Source: Lasiodiplodia sp. COLG20
Taxonomy: Eukaryota; Ascomycota; Dothideomycetes; Botryosphaeriales; Botryosphaeriaceae
NCBI GenBank assembly: GCA_009801085.1
Contig: VNWV01000007.1
Span: 124,001-188,000 of the forward strand
Direction of reading: 5' to 3'
DNA length: 64,000 nt
The notes under the pieces: generated by a model
Database searches by the model: none
Seen by the model: only the letters and a program-made list of their open reading frames with translations
Told to the model about the DNA's origin: nothing
Position numbers and translations under genes: made by a program
Shown: piece after piece, positions 42,630 to 55,215 of the stretch
How positions within the stretch are numbered: the stretch's first letter is position 1
Layout of the letters: each line of letters begins with the position of its first letter

Positions 42630-43301
42630 GGCGACGGGTGTCGGGCGAAGCACGGGAGGAGGAGAGGCGCGAGAGGAGCGGGAGCGAGAAAGAGAAAGAG
42701 AGAGAAAGAGGGTTCTCTGCGGTGCGGGCAAAGAGCGGGTCACGGCACGGCTTTCATGTGAAGTGATGTCGGCCCAGGGGGCAAGGGTGCTGGCGAGCGA
42801 GGGCTCGTGCGCAGAGGCGACGCAAGTATGGACTGGAGGCGGCGCTGGTGGACCCTGAATGGATGCTGGGAGGAAGTCCGCCAGGCACCAGATCAGGGGA
42901 CCAAGAGCCCAAGATCTCCTCCTGCACTAGAGGGCGGGCGCAACCGTCGCGCCCCGCCACGCAGGGGGTTCGTCCTGCTGCCACGGGCAGAGGAGGCTGC
43001 GTGCGACGGCCCTCGTCCACGGTGGCGGAGAGCAGCCTCCAACACCGCGTGTCGTGGCGCACGTGCCCAGCGCCGCTTCCCCACCATCCATGGATCGCCG
43101 CCGCCTGCTCGTCCGCGTGCCCACTATCCCGTTTCGTCTGCGTCCATCGCGGCCGTCCTCCGCCCGCGGAGTTCCTCACGCGCAAACATCACCCGCGCTC
43201 AGCACGCTGCACGCTACTGTTGACCGCTGCTCGAGATAGGCCTTGCTAAATATCACCGCCCGCCATGCCGTTTCCCGTCGCCCGTTCCCCCCGCTCCCAT
43301 C
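42630..43301. other. Divergent promoter (ethanolamine kinase / CLC)
   Basis: Both gene starts face outwards from here. GC-rich open frames on both strands (for example 42754-43249) are compositional. No known site is identified. Confidence 0.5.
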
Positions 43302-45879
43302 ATGGCAACCGAGCGGACGCCTCTTTTGCCCCCCAGCGATGGTCCAGCGCTCACGGACCCCGCCCTGTCCCGGGACGAGCAACGGCTGATGGCGGCGAGC
43401 ACCGTGGGCGAGCGTCTGCCGTATAACGACTATACCACCATCGACTGGCTGCACGACCTGGTCAAGGATTCCTACCGCTACCGCTACGTTCATTCGAGAA
43501 AGGGGCTCCGCTACGGCCTCGTCTCCGCCTTCGACTCCTGCTCCGGCTGGATTGCCGTCGCCATCATTGGCTCCATCACCGCCTGCATCGCCTTTGTCGT
43601 CGATGTTGCTGAAGCCACTGTCTCCGGCTGGAAGCTCGGCTACTGCACGACAAACCCATTGCTGAGCAGAGAAGCCTGCTGTGCCAACGCCGACTTTGCT
43701 GACAACTGCGATGCCTTCCGCTCGTGGTCTGCCTCGTACTGGTCCTCCTTTGCTATATACGCCGCTGCCGCCTTGGCTTTTGGCGTCATCTCTTCTAGCG
43801 CAACCATGTTGACCAAGCGGTCTCTGCCTGCTGTCCATGACAAGCTTGACGCTACCGCTCCAGTTGCCTCTGGAAAGTCAATCTACATGGCGGCTGGCAG
43901 CGGCATACCTGAGATCAAAACCATCCTGTCAGGCTTCGTGATCCCCAACTTTCTCGACTTGAAGGTCTTGCTGGTCAAGGCTTTTGGTGCCACCTTTGCA
44001 GTAGCATCCGGCATGTGCCTCGGGAAAGAAGGCCCCTTTGTCCATATCTCCACTTGTGTTGGCTACCTGGTTTGCCGTTGCTTCCCTAAGTACAGGGACA
44101 ACGGTAGGAAGATGCGGGAGATGCTGTCTGCTGCTTGTGCTTCCGGCTTGAGTGTCGCTTTCGGTGCACCCATTGGAGGCGTACTGTTCAGTTACGAAGT
44201 AAGTTGGACGGCGTGCCTAAGCCCTCCTCTTTGATCATTTAGGTCTCTTCAAGACGATGCTACGAGAGAATAAAAGTCAACCCACAACAGACGAAATGAT
44301 GCGATACGACGCCACGGCTGATGAACATCGCGTCTAGGAAATCAGCACTTACTTTCCTCGAAAAGTCCTGTGGCGAGCATTCTTCTGCTCGATGTTTGCT
44401 TCGATGATCTTGAAAGCGTTGAACCCAACCGGCACGGGCAAACTAGTCCTCTTCGAGACCCACTACGAAAGCTCATACGAGGCCATCGATTATCTACTTT
44501 TCATCATCCTTGGAATTGCGGGTGGCCTATTTGGCGGGATTTTCTGCAAGGCAAATTTCAGCTGGTCTGAATGGTTCAGACAACTACCACTCATCAAGAA
44601 CCACCCCGTGTTTGAAGTCTTCCTGGTTGCTCTGGCCACGGCGCTCCTCCAGTTTCCAAATCCCCTCACGAGGGATTCAGGCGATGTTATCATCAAAAAT
44701 CTCCTCGTCGATTGTCGTGACGTCGAGTCATCGGCGTCATTTGTCTGCCGCAATGAGGCCAGGACAGATGGCAAAGGGGATTACATCGCCTGGTTGGTTC
44801 ATGGGTTGGTAACCAAGCTCCTCCTTACCATTATCACATTCGGCACAAAAGTGCCATCTGGCGTCATCATCCCTGCGTTAGACGGAGGTGCTTTCTTTGG
44901 ACGCTTGATGGGACAGTGCATAACTTCTATATCCCCTGGGGTTTTTGCCATGGTTGGGGCAGCTGCATTTCTTGCCGGTGTCAGTCGTATGACCATCTCT
45001 TTGTGTGTGATCATGTTCGAGGTAGGATCGCTGTCTTAGTTCTGTGTCAACTATTGCTAACGACTGAGGTCAGCTGACTGGCGAGTTGGAATTCATTGTT
45101 CCTCATATGATTGCCATCCTCGTCGCGAAATGGACAGCCGATGCAATCAGCAGCGAGGGCGTCTATGATCTCGCTCAGACAGTTCTGGGCCATCCTTTCC
45201 TCGACAATGACCACGCGCTCAAGCTTGTCCAAGAATATGGGACGTCTTCCAAGCTGGAAACATCGTTCTCTTCCCCCAAAAACGCAGATGCCAATCCAGC
45301 CCTCGTAGAAGTGCTCATTCCTCCAGCACGAACTATGCAAGAGATTACCGTCGAGGTGCCCCTCAGCAACACGGTGCCGAAGGTCGTTCTCGAGCACAAA
45401 CTAACTAGATTGCACAACAGAGGGCTGATGGATGCGGGATTGGCACTTGTGCAGAACGGAATGCTGCAGGGCTACCTACCTGGTACGTTGCTTTGCGAGA
45501 TAGGTTTACTAGCATTATTCACTGACGGAAACGCTCGAAAATAGAGGCAGAACTAGAGCATGGTGTGCGAGATCTGGGATTGCTCTTGCCTGGAGATGTG
45601 GAAGTTCGACTATTGGGCCCTACCGTGCAAACTCATTACGACGAAGAAAGCGACGATTACAACCGCGAACAGAGCGGCGCCTTAGACCTTTCTGCTTTTG
45701 TTGACCGGACACCGCTGACCCTATGTTCGAAAGCACCACTTGAATATGCAGTCGAGATGTTCGGAAAGCTAGGTCTGAGATACTTATGCATAACAGAAGA
45801 GGGGACCGGGAAGCTTCTGGGGGTGGTGATAAAGAAAAGGCTTGTGGCGTATTTGGAAACGCTGCATGTACAGAAATGA
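43302..45879 (+). CDS. CLC-type chloride channel or chloride/proton exchanger
   Basis: Four exons, 43302-44198, 44338-45021, 45074-45482 and 45545-45879, encode 774 residues. The selectivity motif GSGIPE is at 199-204. GKEGPFVHIS at 241-250 contains the gating glutamate (243), and the inner proton glutamate falls at the first exon junction (SYE-EISTYFP), so exchange rather than channel activity is likely. Helices continue to about residue 560. The C-terminal part holds two CBS domains, roughly 585-645 and 700-770. This is the Gef1/CLC-3 to CLC-7 type of endomembrane transporter that helps acidify vesicles or supply copper enzymes in yeast. The N-terminus has an acidic ERTPLLPP stretch that resembles a dileucine sorting signal. 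Intron 1, at 139 bp, is longer than average for this window. Confidence 0.95.
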
Positions 45880-46154
45880 AGCCCGGCAGACTTACTCAAT
45901 ATCACTGTAGAAGTCGGACAGCGTTGTGAAAGAATACATAGAAAGGGAAGGGAGATGAATATAGAAAATAAACTGGGCCTCAGCAAATGTATCAATACGA
46001 TTAGATGCGAGTTTAGCCCAACTTCTATCGATGCATACTCTACAGACGTGGGTATCCTTTCCAACAGAACTTACTCTTCGTATGACTTCTTCCAACAAAT
46101 GGCCCAGCATCCGGTGAACGGCGTTAAGAGACCATGTGACTGAAGCTTCTAGGG

Positions 46155-47604
46155 CTAAAGCTTCTGCGTCCTAACTTTGCCGTTTCTGTTATCCAACATT
46201 CTGAGAACTCGAGGACTGAGAACACGCTTCTTGTAATCAGGAACCCCTGCCCACTCCTGCCGCTCTTCTTCCTCTTTCTCACGCCATGATCGAATTTCCG
46301 TGGAAAGCCAATTCGTGCAGTGGTCAGCAGTTTTGCCGACTGCCTCCATGGGGATGAGGTGGCCAACACCTGGGAGGGTAATTTCTGCAACACGGCCTTC
46401 TGGCGCACCGCCACTGCCACCAATTCCAACACCAGTAACTTTCATCTTGTCAGCGCGAAATTCAGGAGCCGAAAGGTCGGAAGTTTCGCCAAAGATGTAA
46501 AGGACCGACGGGCGCAAGAAGGGCAACATATGGAAGGTGATGACGGGCTCTGCGCGATAGAATGGAGAGTTAGGCACAACTGTCTCTGGACTGAAGTCAG
46601 GGTAGCAGTGTCTGTTGCGATTGTGGGCGCTGGCCTCTGGAAACTCGGGGTCGATCTGCGGATCGGCCAAGGAGTCAAAAGTAGGCCGGAGGAAAGTGAA
46701 AACTTCCTGGTGCTTGGTGGTGGCAAGCGTCACTCCGGGGGTGGATGCTTTCTCAGCTCCTCCGGCCGTGGCTGATGCTGGAACGGGAGTGGCAGGCTCT
46801 GGGGGAGTCGGGTAGATGGCAGTGGGCAGGTCCCGCAGGCCGTGTTTGACCCATAAGTCTAGGACACGGGGATCCCATGCCTGATAGAACTTATTCTTCC
46901 CGAAAGCTTCAGCAGCGGCCTCCCTGGATGGCCAGTAATCGCGACGGCGAGCCGAGGCGGCAGCAGGATCCTGATTGCCCTTTTTGGAGGCTCTTCGCTG
47001 AACGACGGGATCAAGCAGAATTAGGGTTTCCAGGAGGCGGGGATGCAACAGAGACAGGTTGATGAGATTGTTGCCTCCCAGGCTATGGCCGACACCGACG
47101 ATTGGGCGGATCATCTCATCGCGAAATGTGTTGACCATATGGAGCAGGTCTCGAGGATGGTCGAACCAGCTAGCTGCAAGGTGTCAGTGAAGAGCCAACA
47201 GCAGAGATCTGGGTGCAGACAGACGGTCGTTGCCAAGTTTATGCTCGTTCAAGACGCCGCTGGCACCTTGGTGAGCGACATCGGCAATCCAGATACTGCG
47301 GATTGAAAAGCCAGCGGATCTGGAACGTTGGAGCATCTCCTCCCACAGCGGCTCATACAGCTCCTGCTCACCAGTTAGCTATGGCCGACTTGGCATAGGC
47401 CGGACTGACCTTCGGAAAGCCGTTGGCGTGAGCGCCAATAATGGTGACATCGCCAGGCTTGGGGTTTGGATTGTCGATTGGAATGTACTGCTTCACGGCG
47501 AGGTGGAGAAGGTCCTCCTGGCTGTGCGCAGTCGATCGAGCATGGGAACGAATGTGCTGGCACGGAAGAACGTGCTCTTTTACATGAAAAGGAAAGTGGG
47601 GCAT
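46155..47604 (-). CDS. Alpha/beta hydrolase, Lpx1-like (peroxisomal lipase type)
   Basis: Three exons on the minus strand, 47410-47604, 47225-47363 and 46155-47173, encode 450 residues. The nucleophile elbow is GHSLGG within IVGVGHSLGGNNLINL, and the oxyanion strand is TIIGAHANGFPKELYEPLW. The late GVGHLIPMEAV block supplies the catalytic His. A Pro/Ala-rich insert of about 40 residues lies in the lid region. The chain ends RTQKL. QKL is an unusual C-terminal peroxisomal signal but, as I recall, is the one used by yeast Lpx1, to which this fold is similar. Triacylglycerol or phospholipid hydrolysis in peroxisomes is therefore a reasonable inference, not shown. Related fungal genes are sometimes labelled toxin biosynthesis proteins; I see no cluster here that would support such a role. 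Confidence 0.87.
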
Positions 47605-48256
47605 GTTGCAAAGGAAGACTGAGACTTGGGGAGGTTGCTACTGTTGATCCAGGGAAGCAACCAGGGGTATCCAAAGGCTATCTATCCAACAGTATAACAA
47701 TGGTAAGTTTTGGCAAAGTTGCAAGACATTCAGCGCAGGAGCGTCATGACGGAGAGAGGGAAAGGTGATGGACGAGGTCAAAGCCGCTGCGGTCGCCGAG
47801 GGTCTGCTCCCTAAGCGAGCGGGCCGAGGTTATCAGCTGCAAGCTAAGCACGCCAGCCACTCAACCATCGCCCTCTCTGCAAAAGCAGTAGTTGCCAAAG
47901 CTTCCGCCAGGCGCTGAGCCAATCTATTGGCTGCAGAGCGTAAAACATTGTGGCTTTTGGCGACCGCTGGTGTTCGGGGCTGAGCGGGCTGGCGCGCTTG
48001 GGCTCGCACGGCGACGTCCCAGACGCGATATCATGCAACAAAATATGGAGCTGGCACGGACAGGGCAAGGGCAAGCTGATGGCGGTTCTGGAGTTGAGGG
48101 TGGAGCATAGATTGGGGGCTTCAGTAAACGCCGAGTCACGTGCGCGCGGGGCTAGCGCGTTCTCGCGGCGCGTCACCGCGTAGCGGCCGCGGAGCACAAC
48201 ACCTCCGCTGATCCCGCCCATTTTCTCCTCACTACCTCTCTTCTCTCGCACGCGCC
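47605..48256. other. Divergent promoter (hydrolase / BRCT protein)
   Basis: It lies between the two gene starts. No regulatory element is recognised. Confidence 0.5.
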
Positions 48257-51087
48257 ATGGCTGACGACACGGCCATGGATGTTGATCCACAGCAGGCCGT
48301 TTTCGCGTCTGTCACCTTTACCGCCATTCCCACTGCAGACTTGCCGCCAGAGCGCATCGACCAGGTGCGTTGCTCTCCATCTCCATCCCCGCTACACTGC
48401 TCTGCTGACTCGCTCCGCAGCTTCGACGCATCCTGGAGGACAATGGTGCCATCTACCGTCCCTTGGACCCGACAACACAGCGCATTGACAGCATCACCGA
48501 CTTTACCCACATCATCGCTACAACCTGCGACTTTCCCGACTACCTCGGTGCTCTCGACCACTTCGTGCATGTTGTCAAGCCACAATGGATTGACGACAGC
48601 CTCCGCCGCGGCAAGCCTGTCAATCCACGCTCCCACAGCCCAGATCCACGCCTGTTCATGTCCGACGTCATGGTAACATGCGCCTCAGACATTCCTGAGG
48701 GAGATGCCGACGCCATCATAGGCGGCGTCCTGGCCATGGGCGGCCAGTACTCGAGCGCCATCACCAAAGTTACCACCCACCTTGTCGCCTTGACCCTGGA
48801 TGACGACAAGTGCGCGCTCGTTCGCGCCAAGAACCTCAAATGCAAAATTGTCCTTCCGCACTGGTGTGTTTGCCGTTTGCCTTGACTCTGCTAGCACTAA
48901 CGGAGAACAGGTTCGATGACTGCCTTAAATTGGGCAGGAAGATTGTCGAGACACCCTACCAACTGCCGAACCCGCCGATCCTCTCACGCGATCATACCGT
49001 CCCTATTGTTCACTATCCCAGCGACGCTATAAAGGACGCCACCACTCCTACACCCCAGGCACTGCCAAGTCCGGTCAGCTTCTCATCGTCAAACGCCCCG
49101 CGGTCCTTGCGAGTCTTCTCGGGCAAGAGAATACTACTCTCACGTGATCTGAACGTTGGCTTGCGCATACGGAATACCATCGAGGAGCTCGTACGTGCTG
49201 GCGGTGGTACCGTTGTGGATCATATTGATCAGGCTGATACGTATGTTTGTCCGTATCGTGATGGGGACGACTACATAAACGCATCCCAAACTGGAAAGGA
49301 TGTCGGCAACCTTTCCTGGCTCTACTATCTCATCACTCATGACCTTTGGACGTCTCCCATGCGGCGCCTCCTGCACTATCCGGTCCCACGCAATGGCATT
49401 CCGGGTTTCGACAAATACAGAATCAGCATCTCAAATTACGTTGGAGAAGCCAGAGTTTACCTCGAAAACCTAACCAAAGCCTGCGGTGCTCAATTCACAA
49501 GAGCTTTCCGCCAAGACAACACCCACTTGGTCACCGCTCATTCGCAAAGCGAAAAATGCACTGCCGCGCAAGAATGGAATATCCACCTGGTGAACCACAT
49601 GTGGCTCGAGGAAAGCTACGCTAAATGTAAGGAGCAGTCTTTAACGAACACACGCTATACCCATTTCCCCGCCCGTACAAACCTTGGTGAGGTCGTGGGT
49701 CAGACTCAAATCGACCGAGATGCTGTCGAGAAGTATTTCTTCAAGCCAGCGAATGCAGGAAAGGCCAAGAAGAGCGCACATGATACCAAGGCGAAACAAA
49801 CAGACAAGTCAGACACGCTCACAACCAAGGATGCCATGGAGAGCAATGTAGGCGAGGGCTTGCAAGCCCAGACGACGCCTTCCATGAGGACAACTAAACG
49901 TGCGAAGAGTGACAACGCCAACATCGACACTCCTGGACGAGTCGGAGACGGGAAGGAGAACGAGACTCCGTCGACAGGCCGAGGCGCGAAGAGTAAGGCC
50001 TTGTCAAAGCTTCACGACCTTGCCCCCGACATCGCCCAGTATGAGAAAGAAGTCAAAAGAAAGGGCGGCGTCATATATGGAGGCAGGAGGGTCAAAGACG
50101 ATGCCGAGGCCAGTAGTAGAACAAAGGAGACGCACGCAACGAAGAGATCACTGGAGGATGAAGACGACGAGGATGAAGAAGATGAAACTACCGAAAAGGG
50201 GCCCAAACGTAAGGTCAAGAGAGCAAAGTCTCACGATTCTGGGGACGCGCATTTCTTGATGCTCTCTGGCGACAGCCGATGGGTGGAAAAACCAAAGAAG
50301 GAGAACGAAGATCGGGTAAGTCGACCAGCTATGCGAACTGTGTCCATACTTGAGACAATGTGCTAACGCTCCGCTGTAGAACAAACTTCGTGCGATAGGC
50401 ATCCACGTCACTCAGGACCCCGAGGAAGTCACAATTCTTTGCGCACCAAAGATTGTCCGAACAAAGAAGTTTGTCGCAGCTCTGTCTAACGCCCCAGTCG
50501 TCGTCTCAACCAAGTTCTTAGACTTCTGTCTCAAGGAAAAAAGGATCCCCCACTACGAGAAGTTCTTGCTCAGTGACGAGGAAGGCGAGAGGCGCCAGGG
50601 AATCAAACTGACTGATTCAATTGCCAGAGCCGAGCAAAATCGGCGGCATTTATTGGATGGGTGGCAGATATTTGTGACGGAGAAAGTCAACGGCGGCTTT
50701 GAGACATTCAAGGACATAATCACCGCGAATGGAGGCAGCTGCTTGCTCTGGAAAGGTCGTGCTACAGGTGTTCCAAAGCGCAGGAAGGTCAGGCTCGATG
50801 CCGAAGGGGACACGTCTATGAGATCGGAACCAGTGTCGGACGATGAATTAGAGGTGAACCGCACCAACGACGAGGGCGACACACTCTATCTCATCTCCAG
50901 CACTGAGCCAGACGACGTCAAGCTCTGGCCGAAGTTCCGCGACCTAGCAAGGAAAGCAGACATGAAGCCACGCATCGTCAAGCCTGATTGGATCCTTTTC
51001 GTCGCCATGGCACAGATGATCGACTTCGATGACCGGTGGGAGCTCAATGACGATGATGCGTCAAACACAAAGGGCGCGAAGCGCTAA
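48257..51087 (+). CDS. Six-BRCT DNA-damage scaffold (Brc1/Rtt107-like)
   Basis: Four exons, 48257-48364, 48421-48863, 48911-50315 and 50380-51087, encode 887 residues. Four BRCT repeats occupy about 13-90, 100-180, 215-310 and 318-405, with the usual late Trp visible as PQWIDD, LPHWFDDC, LSWLYY and HMWLEES. A charged linker of about 230 residues follows (Lys/Glu/Ser/Thr-rich, with DEDDEDEEDE). Two further BRCT repeats lie near 640-720 and 750-870. The 4 + 2 layout is that of fission-yeast Brc1 and budding-yeast Rtt107. These bind phosphorylated histone H2A through the C-terminal pair and recruit Smc5/6 and repair nucleases at stalled forks. Nuclear role and partners are inferred from the family. 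Confidence 0.92.
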
Positions 51088-51827
51088 AAAGGCAGCTTGA
51101 ACGAGCTGGACGTGCCGTGCATCTTGCTACAAGACTGTCTGTTAATTCTTGCATTAAGCTTGACGATGGTATTGTTACCAAAAACTTGTTCCTTTTTTTT
51201 TGTTGCCTGGTTTGGCGGGGAGCACGGCCTGGAGTTTGGAGTGGATGGGATTTTGTTGAACCATTGTTTGACGGGTTTCAATGCGTCGGGAAACGAAGCA
51301 TTGAGATTTTAGCGAGTAGCATACCCAATTAGCATGGCTCGAAGCAGAGACAGAGAGCACGGTTGGCAGGCGACACCCTGAAACAACAAGGATGGGCGGG
51401 AGCGTCAAGGGGGGGCAGCCCTCCCACTTTCCCGAAGCGGTAAGAATAATTTTACGACATGTATATAAACGTTTATAAATAGCGTTGATCATCGTCTGTA
51501 GATACAATCGATGCTGCCACGTGCGGAGCTTGTGCATATGCGATGAGGCTGACCTCTCGCTTGCGGTGGCACACATCGGGAAGCTTTAGGCTTGCGCCAT
51601 CGGACAGGAGATACATTTAAAAACATTGATCCGTTGCTGGTGACGCGTCCCCGTCTTCCTGCCCTTGCACCTCCAACCATTAACCCAAGCATTTGCCCGC
51701 TTAACACCATGCCCACAAGGACGAAATTCAGGTCGGAAAGAGGAAAAAAAGAGGAAAAATTTGGAGGGTAAAAAAAAAAAAAGGGAAACACGGTTTCAAT
51801 CGTCTCTCGTGTCGGATAAAAAAATAA
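51088..51827. other. Convergent 3' region with A/T tracts
   Basis: It follows the BRCT gene and precedes the 3' end of the small membrane-protein gene. Short homopolymers occur at 51193-51200 and 51769-51781. No gene is recognised. Confidence 0.5.
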
Positions 51828-52160
51828 TCATGAAGTGGGGTGCCTCTCATCCACAAGGGTCGAGCCGCCGCGACTCGCCTTGTCGGCGTTGTCGGCGGTG
51901 CTGCTGACGCCGCTCGGTCTGCTCGGCGTCGGCTCCGGCACCGCGTTTGGGCCTGGGCCGGGACCGTGTCCGGACTCTCCGAGGTCGCTGGGCGGTTGGG
52001 CGGGCTGCTGCTGGTCGGCGGGTGTCTTTTCGTTGTCGTTGGCGGCGGGAGGTTGTTGGCGCCTGTCGACGCGGATGCGCCAACGATGGAGGAGGAGGAG
52101 GCCGCAGACGGCGACGGCGGTCAGGACGATGGCCAGGATGGCCCACGGGCTGAAGCTCAT
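51828..52160 (-). CDS. Small single-pass membrane protein, unknown
   Basis: A single frame of 110 residues. One hydrophobic helix (residues 5-24, AILAIVLTAVAVCGLLLLH) is followed by a basic RWRIRVDRR anchor. The rest is a Pro/Gln/Ser/Asp-rich, probably disordered tail, so the protein would expose its C-terminus to the cytosol. No family is recognised. The ATG context (GCCATGAGC) is good. Support is only moderate, because the region is GC-rich and open frames exist on both strands here; the clean helix followed by basic residues is what favours this strand. Confidence 0.5.
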   Translation of the reverse strand: MSFSPWAILAIVLTAVAVCGLLLLHRWRIRVDRRQQPPAANDNEKTPADQQQPAQPPSDLGESGHGPGPGPNAVPEPTPSRPSGVSSTADNADKASRGGSTLVDERHPTS

Positions 52161-52668
52161 GGCAGAGGGCGGAGGTGGGGTTGCTGGGTAGGCGATGGGA
52201 CAGAGGAAGCGAAGGGCGAAAGATCAGTTGAGGATGTCAGGAGGCAGTAGTAGCAATGGTCCAAGACATCATGTTCCCTACTGGGCGGAAAGATCACCAC
52301 GTGAGCGACATGCGACAACTCTTTTGGGATTTCGTATGTTTTTTTGATGGGCCGATGATGATATGGGTGGCCGAAAGAGTGGCGCGCGATGACGTGGAAG
52401 GAAAAGAAGGGTCCGGGAGGATTGGCACTCACGTTCACCGAATCCACATCACGGCGGCAGGGCGGGCGAGGTGACTGCCAGCTGGGCGCGGCTCGCGGCC
52501 GCCCACGGACACGGTATTTAAGGCAATGGTCAGGGGCCCGGCGCTGAGGGTCGCCGCTCCACAGGGCACGGGGACTCCACCGTCCGGTGAAAAGGCAGAC
52601 TGAAGAGAGGCTGGCCTCCCCACAGAGGCTGGTCTAAGCGAGCCGCCGCGCGTGTTGTGAGCGCCTCA
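52161..52668. other. Intergenic region
   Basis: It contains the promoter of the small membrane protein and the 3' flank of the phosphatase-like gene. No other feature is seen. Confidence 0.45.
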
Positions 52669-54502
52669 TCACAGCCTCGAATGCGGCCGCGCCTCGTGGA
52701 TGTCCAAGCTCGAGCGCCTGCTCTCGTCGCCCTTGAAGTCGCCCGCGGCGTCGAAGGTGCTGCCGCTCAGATGGGTTTTCTTTGCATCGCCCAGTTCCCA
52801 GCTGCCGACCCTCTCCCGAGCCAGGCCCGACTGAGGCTGCTCCTGCTCTGTGACCGACACGCCCAAGGGAGCGCCCTTGCGGGCAAAGCTGACGTCTGCG
52901 TCGCTGGCCAATTTTGCGTTGCCTTTGAACCCACCGAGCGATGATTTCCGCCGCCTTCCGGCGCCCATCACCGGGTTGGCGCGGTGCAAGCGCAAACCGC
53001 CCAGCAGCATGAGCGCTGCCACCGCGAGAAGCCCGACCCCCAGTGTGGCGCCTGCGCCGACGACGCCCGCCACTGCTGGCGGCATGCTCGAGCCTCTGCT
53101 GCCAGACGCCACGCCCGCCGTGCTCCCGACCAGAGCGGGGCAGAAGATGGCTGCTGCGCCGCACGCTGCGCACCATTCACCCACGTCGTCGAGCATGATG
53201 TTGCGCATGCTTGTCTCGAAGTCCGACCAGCGCATTGCTGTCTCCGACGGCCCGTGGCCGAACATGGGATACGCAATCAGCTCCGACGAGTTGGACGTGC
53301 CGTTGCGGAAGTAGAAGCGCACCCAAAGATCCGACGGTGCTGGGTAGCTCGCCGCCGAGTCGCCGTAGCTGAAGAGCTCGAGGGCCATGCTGCTGGCGAA
53401 GTCGGGGATCCCGTAGTCGCTTGTTTGCTGCAGCGCCAGAGAAAAGAACGAAAGCATTGGCTGGAACTCGCCGAACAGCAGCGACAATTTCGCATTCGCG
53501 CCCTCGGTCGCAATGTTGACGGCGAGCTGGCCGACCATCTTCCTGGCCAGAATCTTGCCCGCTATCGCTCGAATCCATTGCGCCGAGCTGGGCATGCTAT
53601 TGAATGCCCATTGTTGCCTGCATGCTTGTCAATTGCTTCCTCAGCGCATTGCGAGGCTGCCGACAACTCACTGATCCGCCAGGAATCGAAGCTCGTCAAA
53701 TGCGCCGCGCAGTGTGATGTTGTTGGACAGTATGGCCCGGGTGCTCACGTCATGCACGTATTGGTAGTTGAGATAGTCGTAGATGGTGTACGCGTTGACG
53801 TAGCTGTATGACGCTGCTGGCAGCACGCCGCCCAAAGTTGCAGCTCCCACTTCTTGGTAGAACGAGCTCGTCCTCGCCTGCGTTTCGTTGAACTCAGCCG
53901 TGTCGAAGTAGCTCGTACGGTCAACCGCGTAATTGAGGCATGCTGCGGGGCTCATTGTCAGGTTCAAAGCTGACTGCGCTGCGGTACCTGGGCGGAAGCT
54001 TACTCTCCTGGCCGGCAAGGTAGACGCTGGCCGGGTCAAGGGATGACACTGTCCGGATACGCGGGTACTGGTAACCATTTAAAGGCGCCTCTAGATAAGT
54101 CCCGTTTGCCAGAACAGCGGTTGCCGCAAGCGCAGGCGCAGCCGTATCGTTCAGCGTGTAAGGCGGATACAGGCCCTGCAGGAAGGCCTGGGCAGTTGCG
54201 GCCGTGTAGGCATCGTCGGTGGCAAGCACGTATAACTGATCGTTCATCAACCCGTACTCGGAGATGTTACTGATAGCTTCTGGCCCACGAAGGTCGACGC
54301 TGTTGGCTTGCGGCGCGATGTAGCGCTGACGGAAGACGGTTCCTTGGCTGTGCGCTTGTCTAGCTCCCAGAGGCGTGAGCTCGGCGGACCCAAGCAAGGG
54401 TGTGCGCTCTCCAGTGCGAGTGAAGATTACGGCGGCGTGGACGGCAGCGCTCACGGCCAGAGGCGCCGAAGCGAGCAAAGCGATCAGGAAGCAGACAGCC
54501 AT
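52669..54502 (-). CDS. Membrane-anchored histidine-phosphatase-like protein, probably inactive
   Basis: Three exons on the minus strand, 54004-54502, 53672-53942 and 52669-53617, encode 572 residues. A signal peptide (1-19) leads into a histidine acid phosphatase fold. The family's active-site motif RHGxRxP appears as RTGERTP at 29-35, so the phospho-accepting His is Thr30. The later proton-donor HD/HE motif is not seen either; the equivalent area reads YPMFGHGPSE. Family resemblance remains in LTPLGARQAHSQGTVFRQRY, in WIRAIAGKILARKMVGQL and in many NxS/T sites. A membrane helix (VVGAGATLGVGLLAVAALMLLGG) and a basic, Ser-rich cytosolic tail of about 110 residues follow. The frame is open 19 codons further upstream to 54559; I chose 54502 because its ATG starts the signal peptide directly. 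Confidence 0.82.
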
Positions 54503-55215
54503 GGCAAGGGCAATCGGGCAGCCTGAGGGCTGGGTGCGCGACGAGGGCAGCGGGCGCATATATCATCACAGGGCTGAGAGCCAGCCGCCTTATCGCATCA
54601 TAAGCCTGCAAGGCTTGGGTCGAAGCAGGGTTGGCTGCGGAACCCATGGCAACACGGCATGGCGACTGGCTTCGATTCCGTGTTCGGCAAGCCGCAGCAG
54701 AAGCGAAGATGATGTTTGCACAGGCTGATGTTGCGAGGGTGTGGGGGTGGACGACGAGGAACCAGAGGTCGACCGCCGATCGCCCGTCCGTCCTCCCGCG
54801 CTAGCCCATCCTGCCGCTCCGGGAACCCCACTACAGCTGCCCGCCAAGCCCATCCTGTATTGTCTGACAGCACGCCAGGGGGCCGACTATTGCTCTCACT
54901 AGCCCTGTCGCCCTCGCCGCTATGTGCGCCGGCCTGACAGTCTTGTTGATTCATGTAAGGGGCTGCCTCGACCGTGTCGTTGCCTGCATGTGTGCGCGTT
55001 GCTGCCTGACGGCCCAAAAAGAAATATTTTTGATATTGTCATCTTCGTGCGAAGAATCAGTACTGGTATTCATTATTCGAAGAGAGAAACCCCAAAAAGA
55101 GACCCGTGCTCATGATCTGATCATACAGCCTTGCAAAACACCAATTCTATCTATCCTCGGCTTCCGCACGGCCATTGCGCGCATAAGAACCACTTGAACT
55201 TCCGCCTGGACCCCC
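54503..55215. other. Intergenic region
   Basis: It holds the promoter of the phosphatase-like gene and the 3' flank of ACL1. No gene is seen. Confidence 0.5.
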
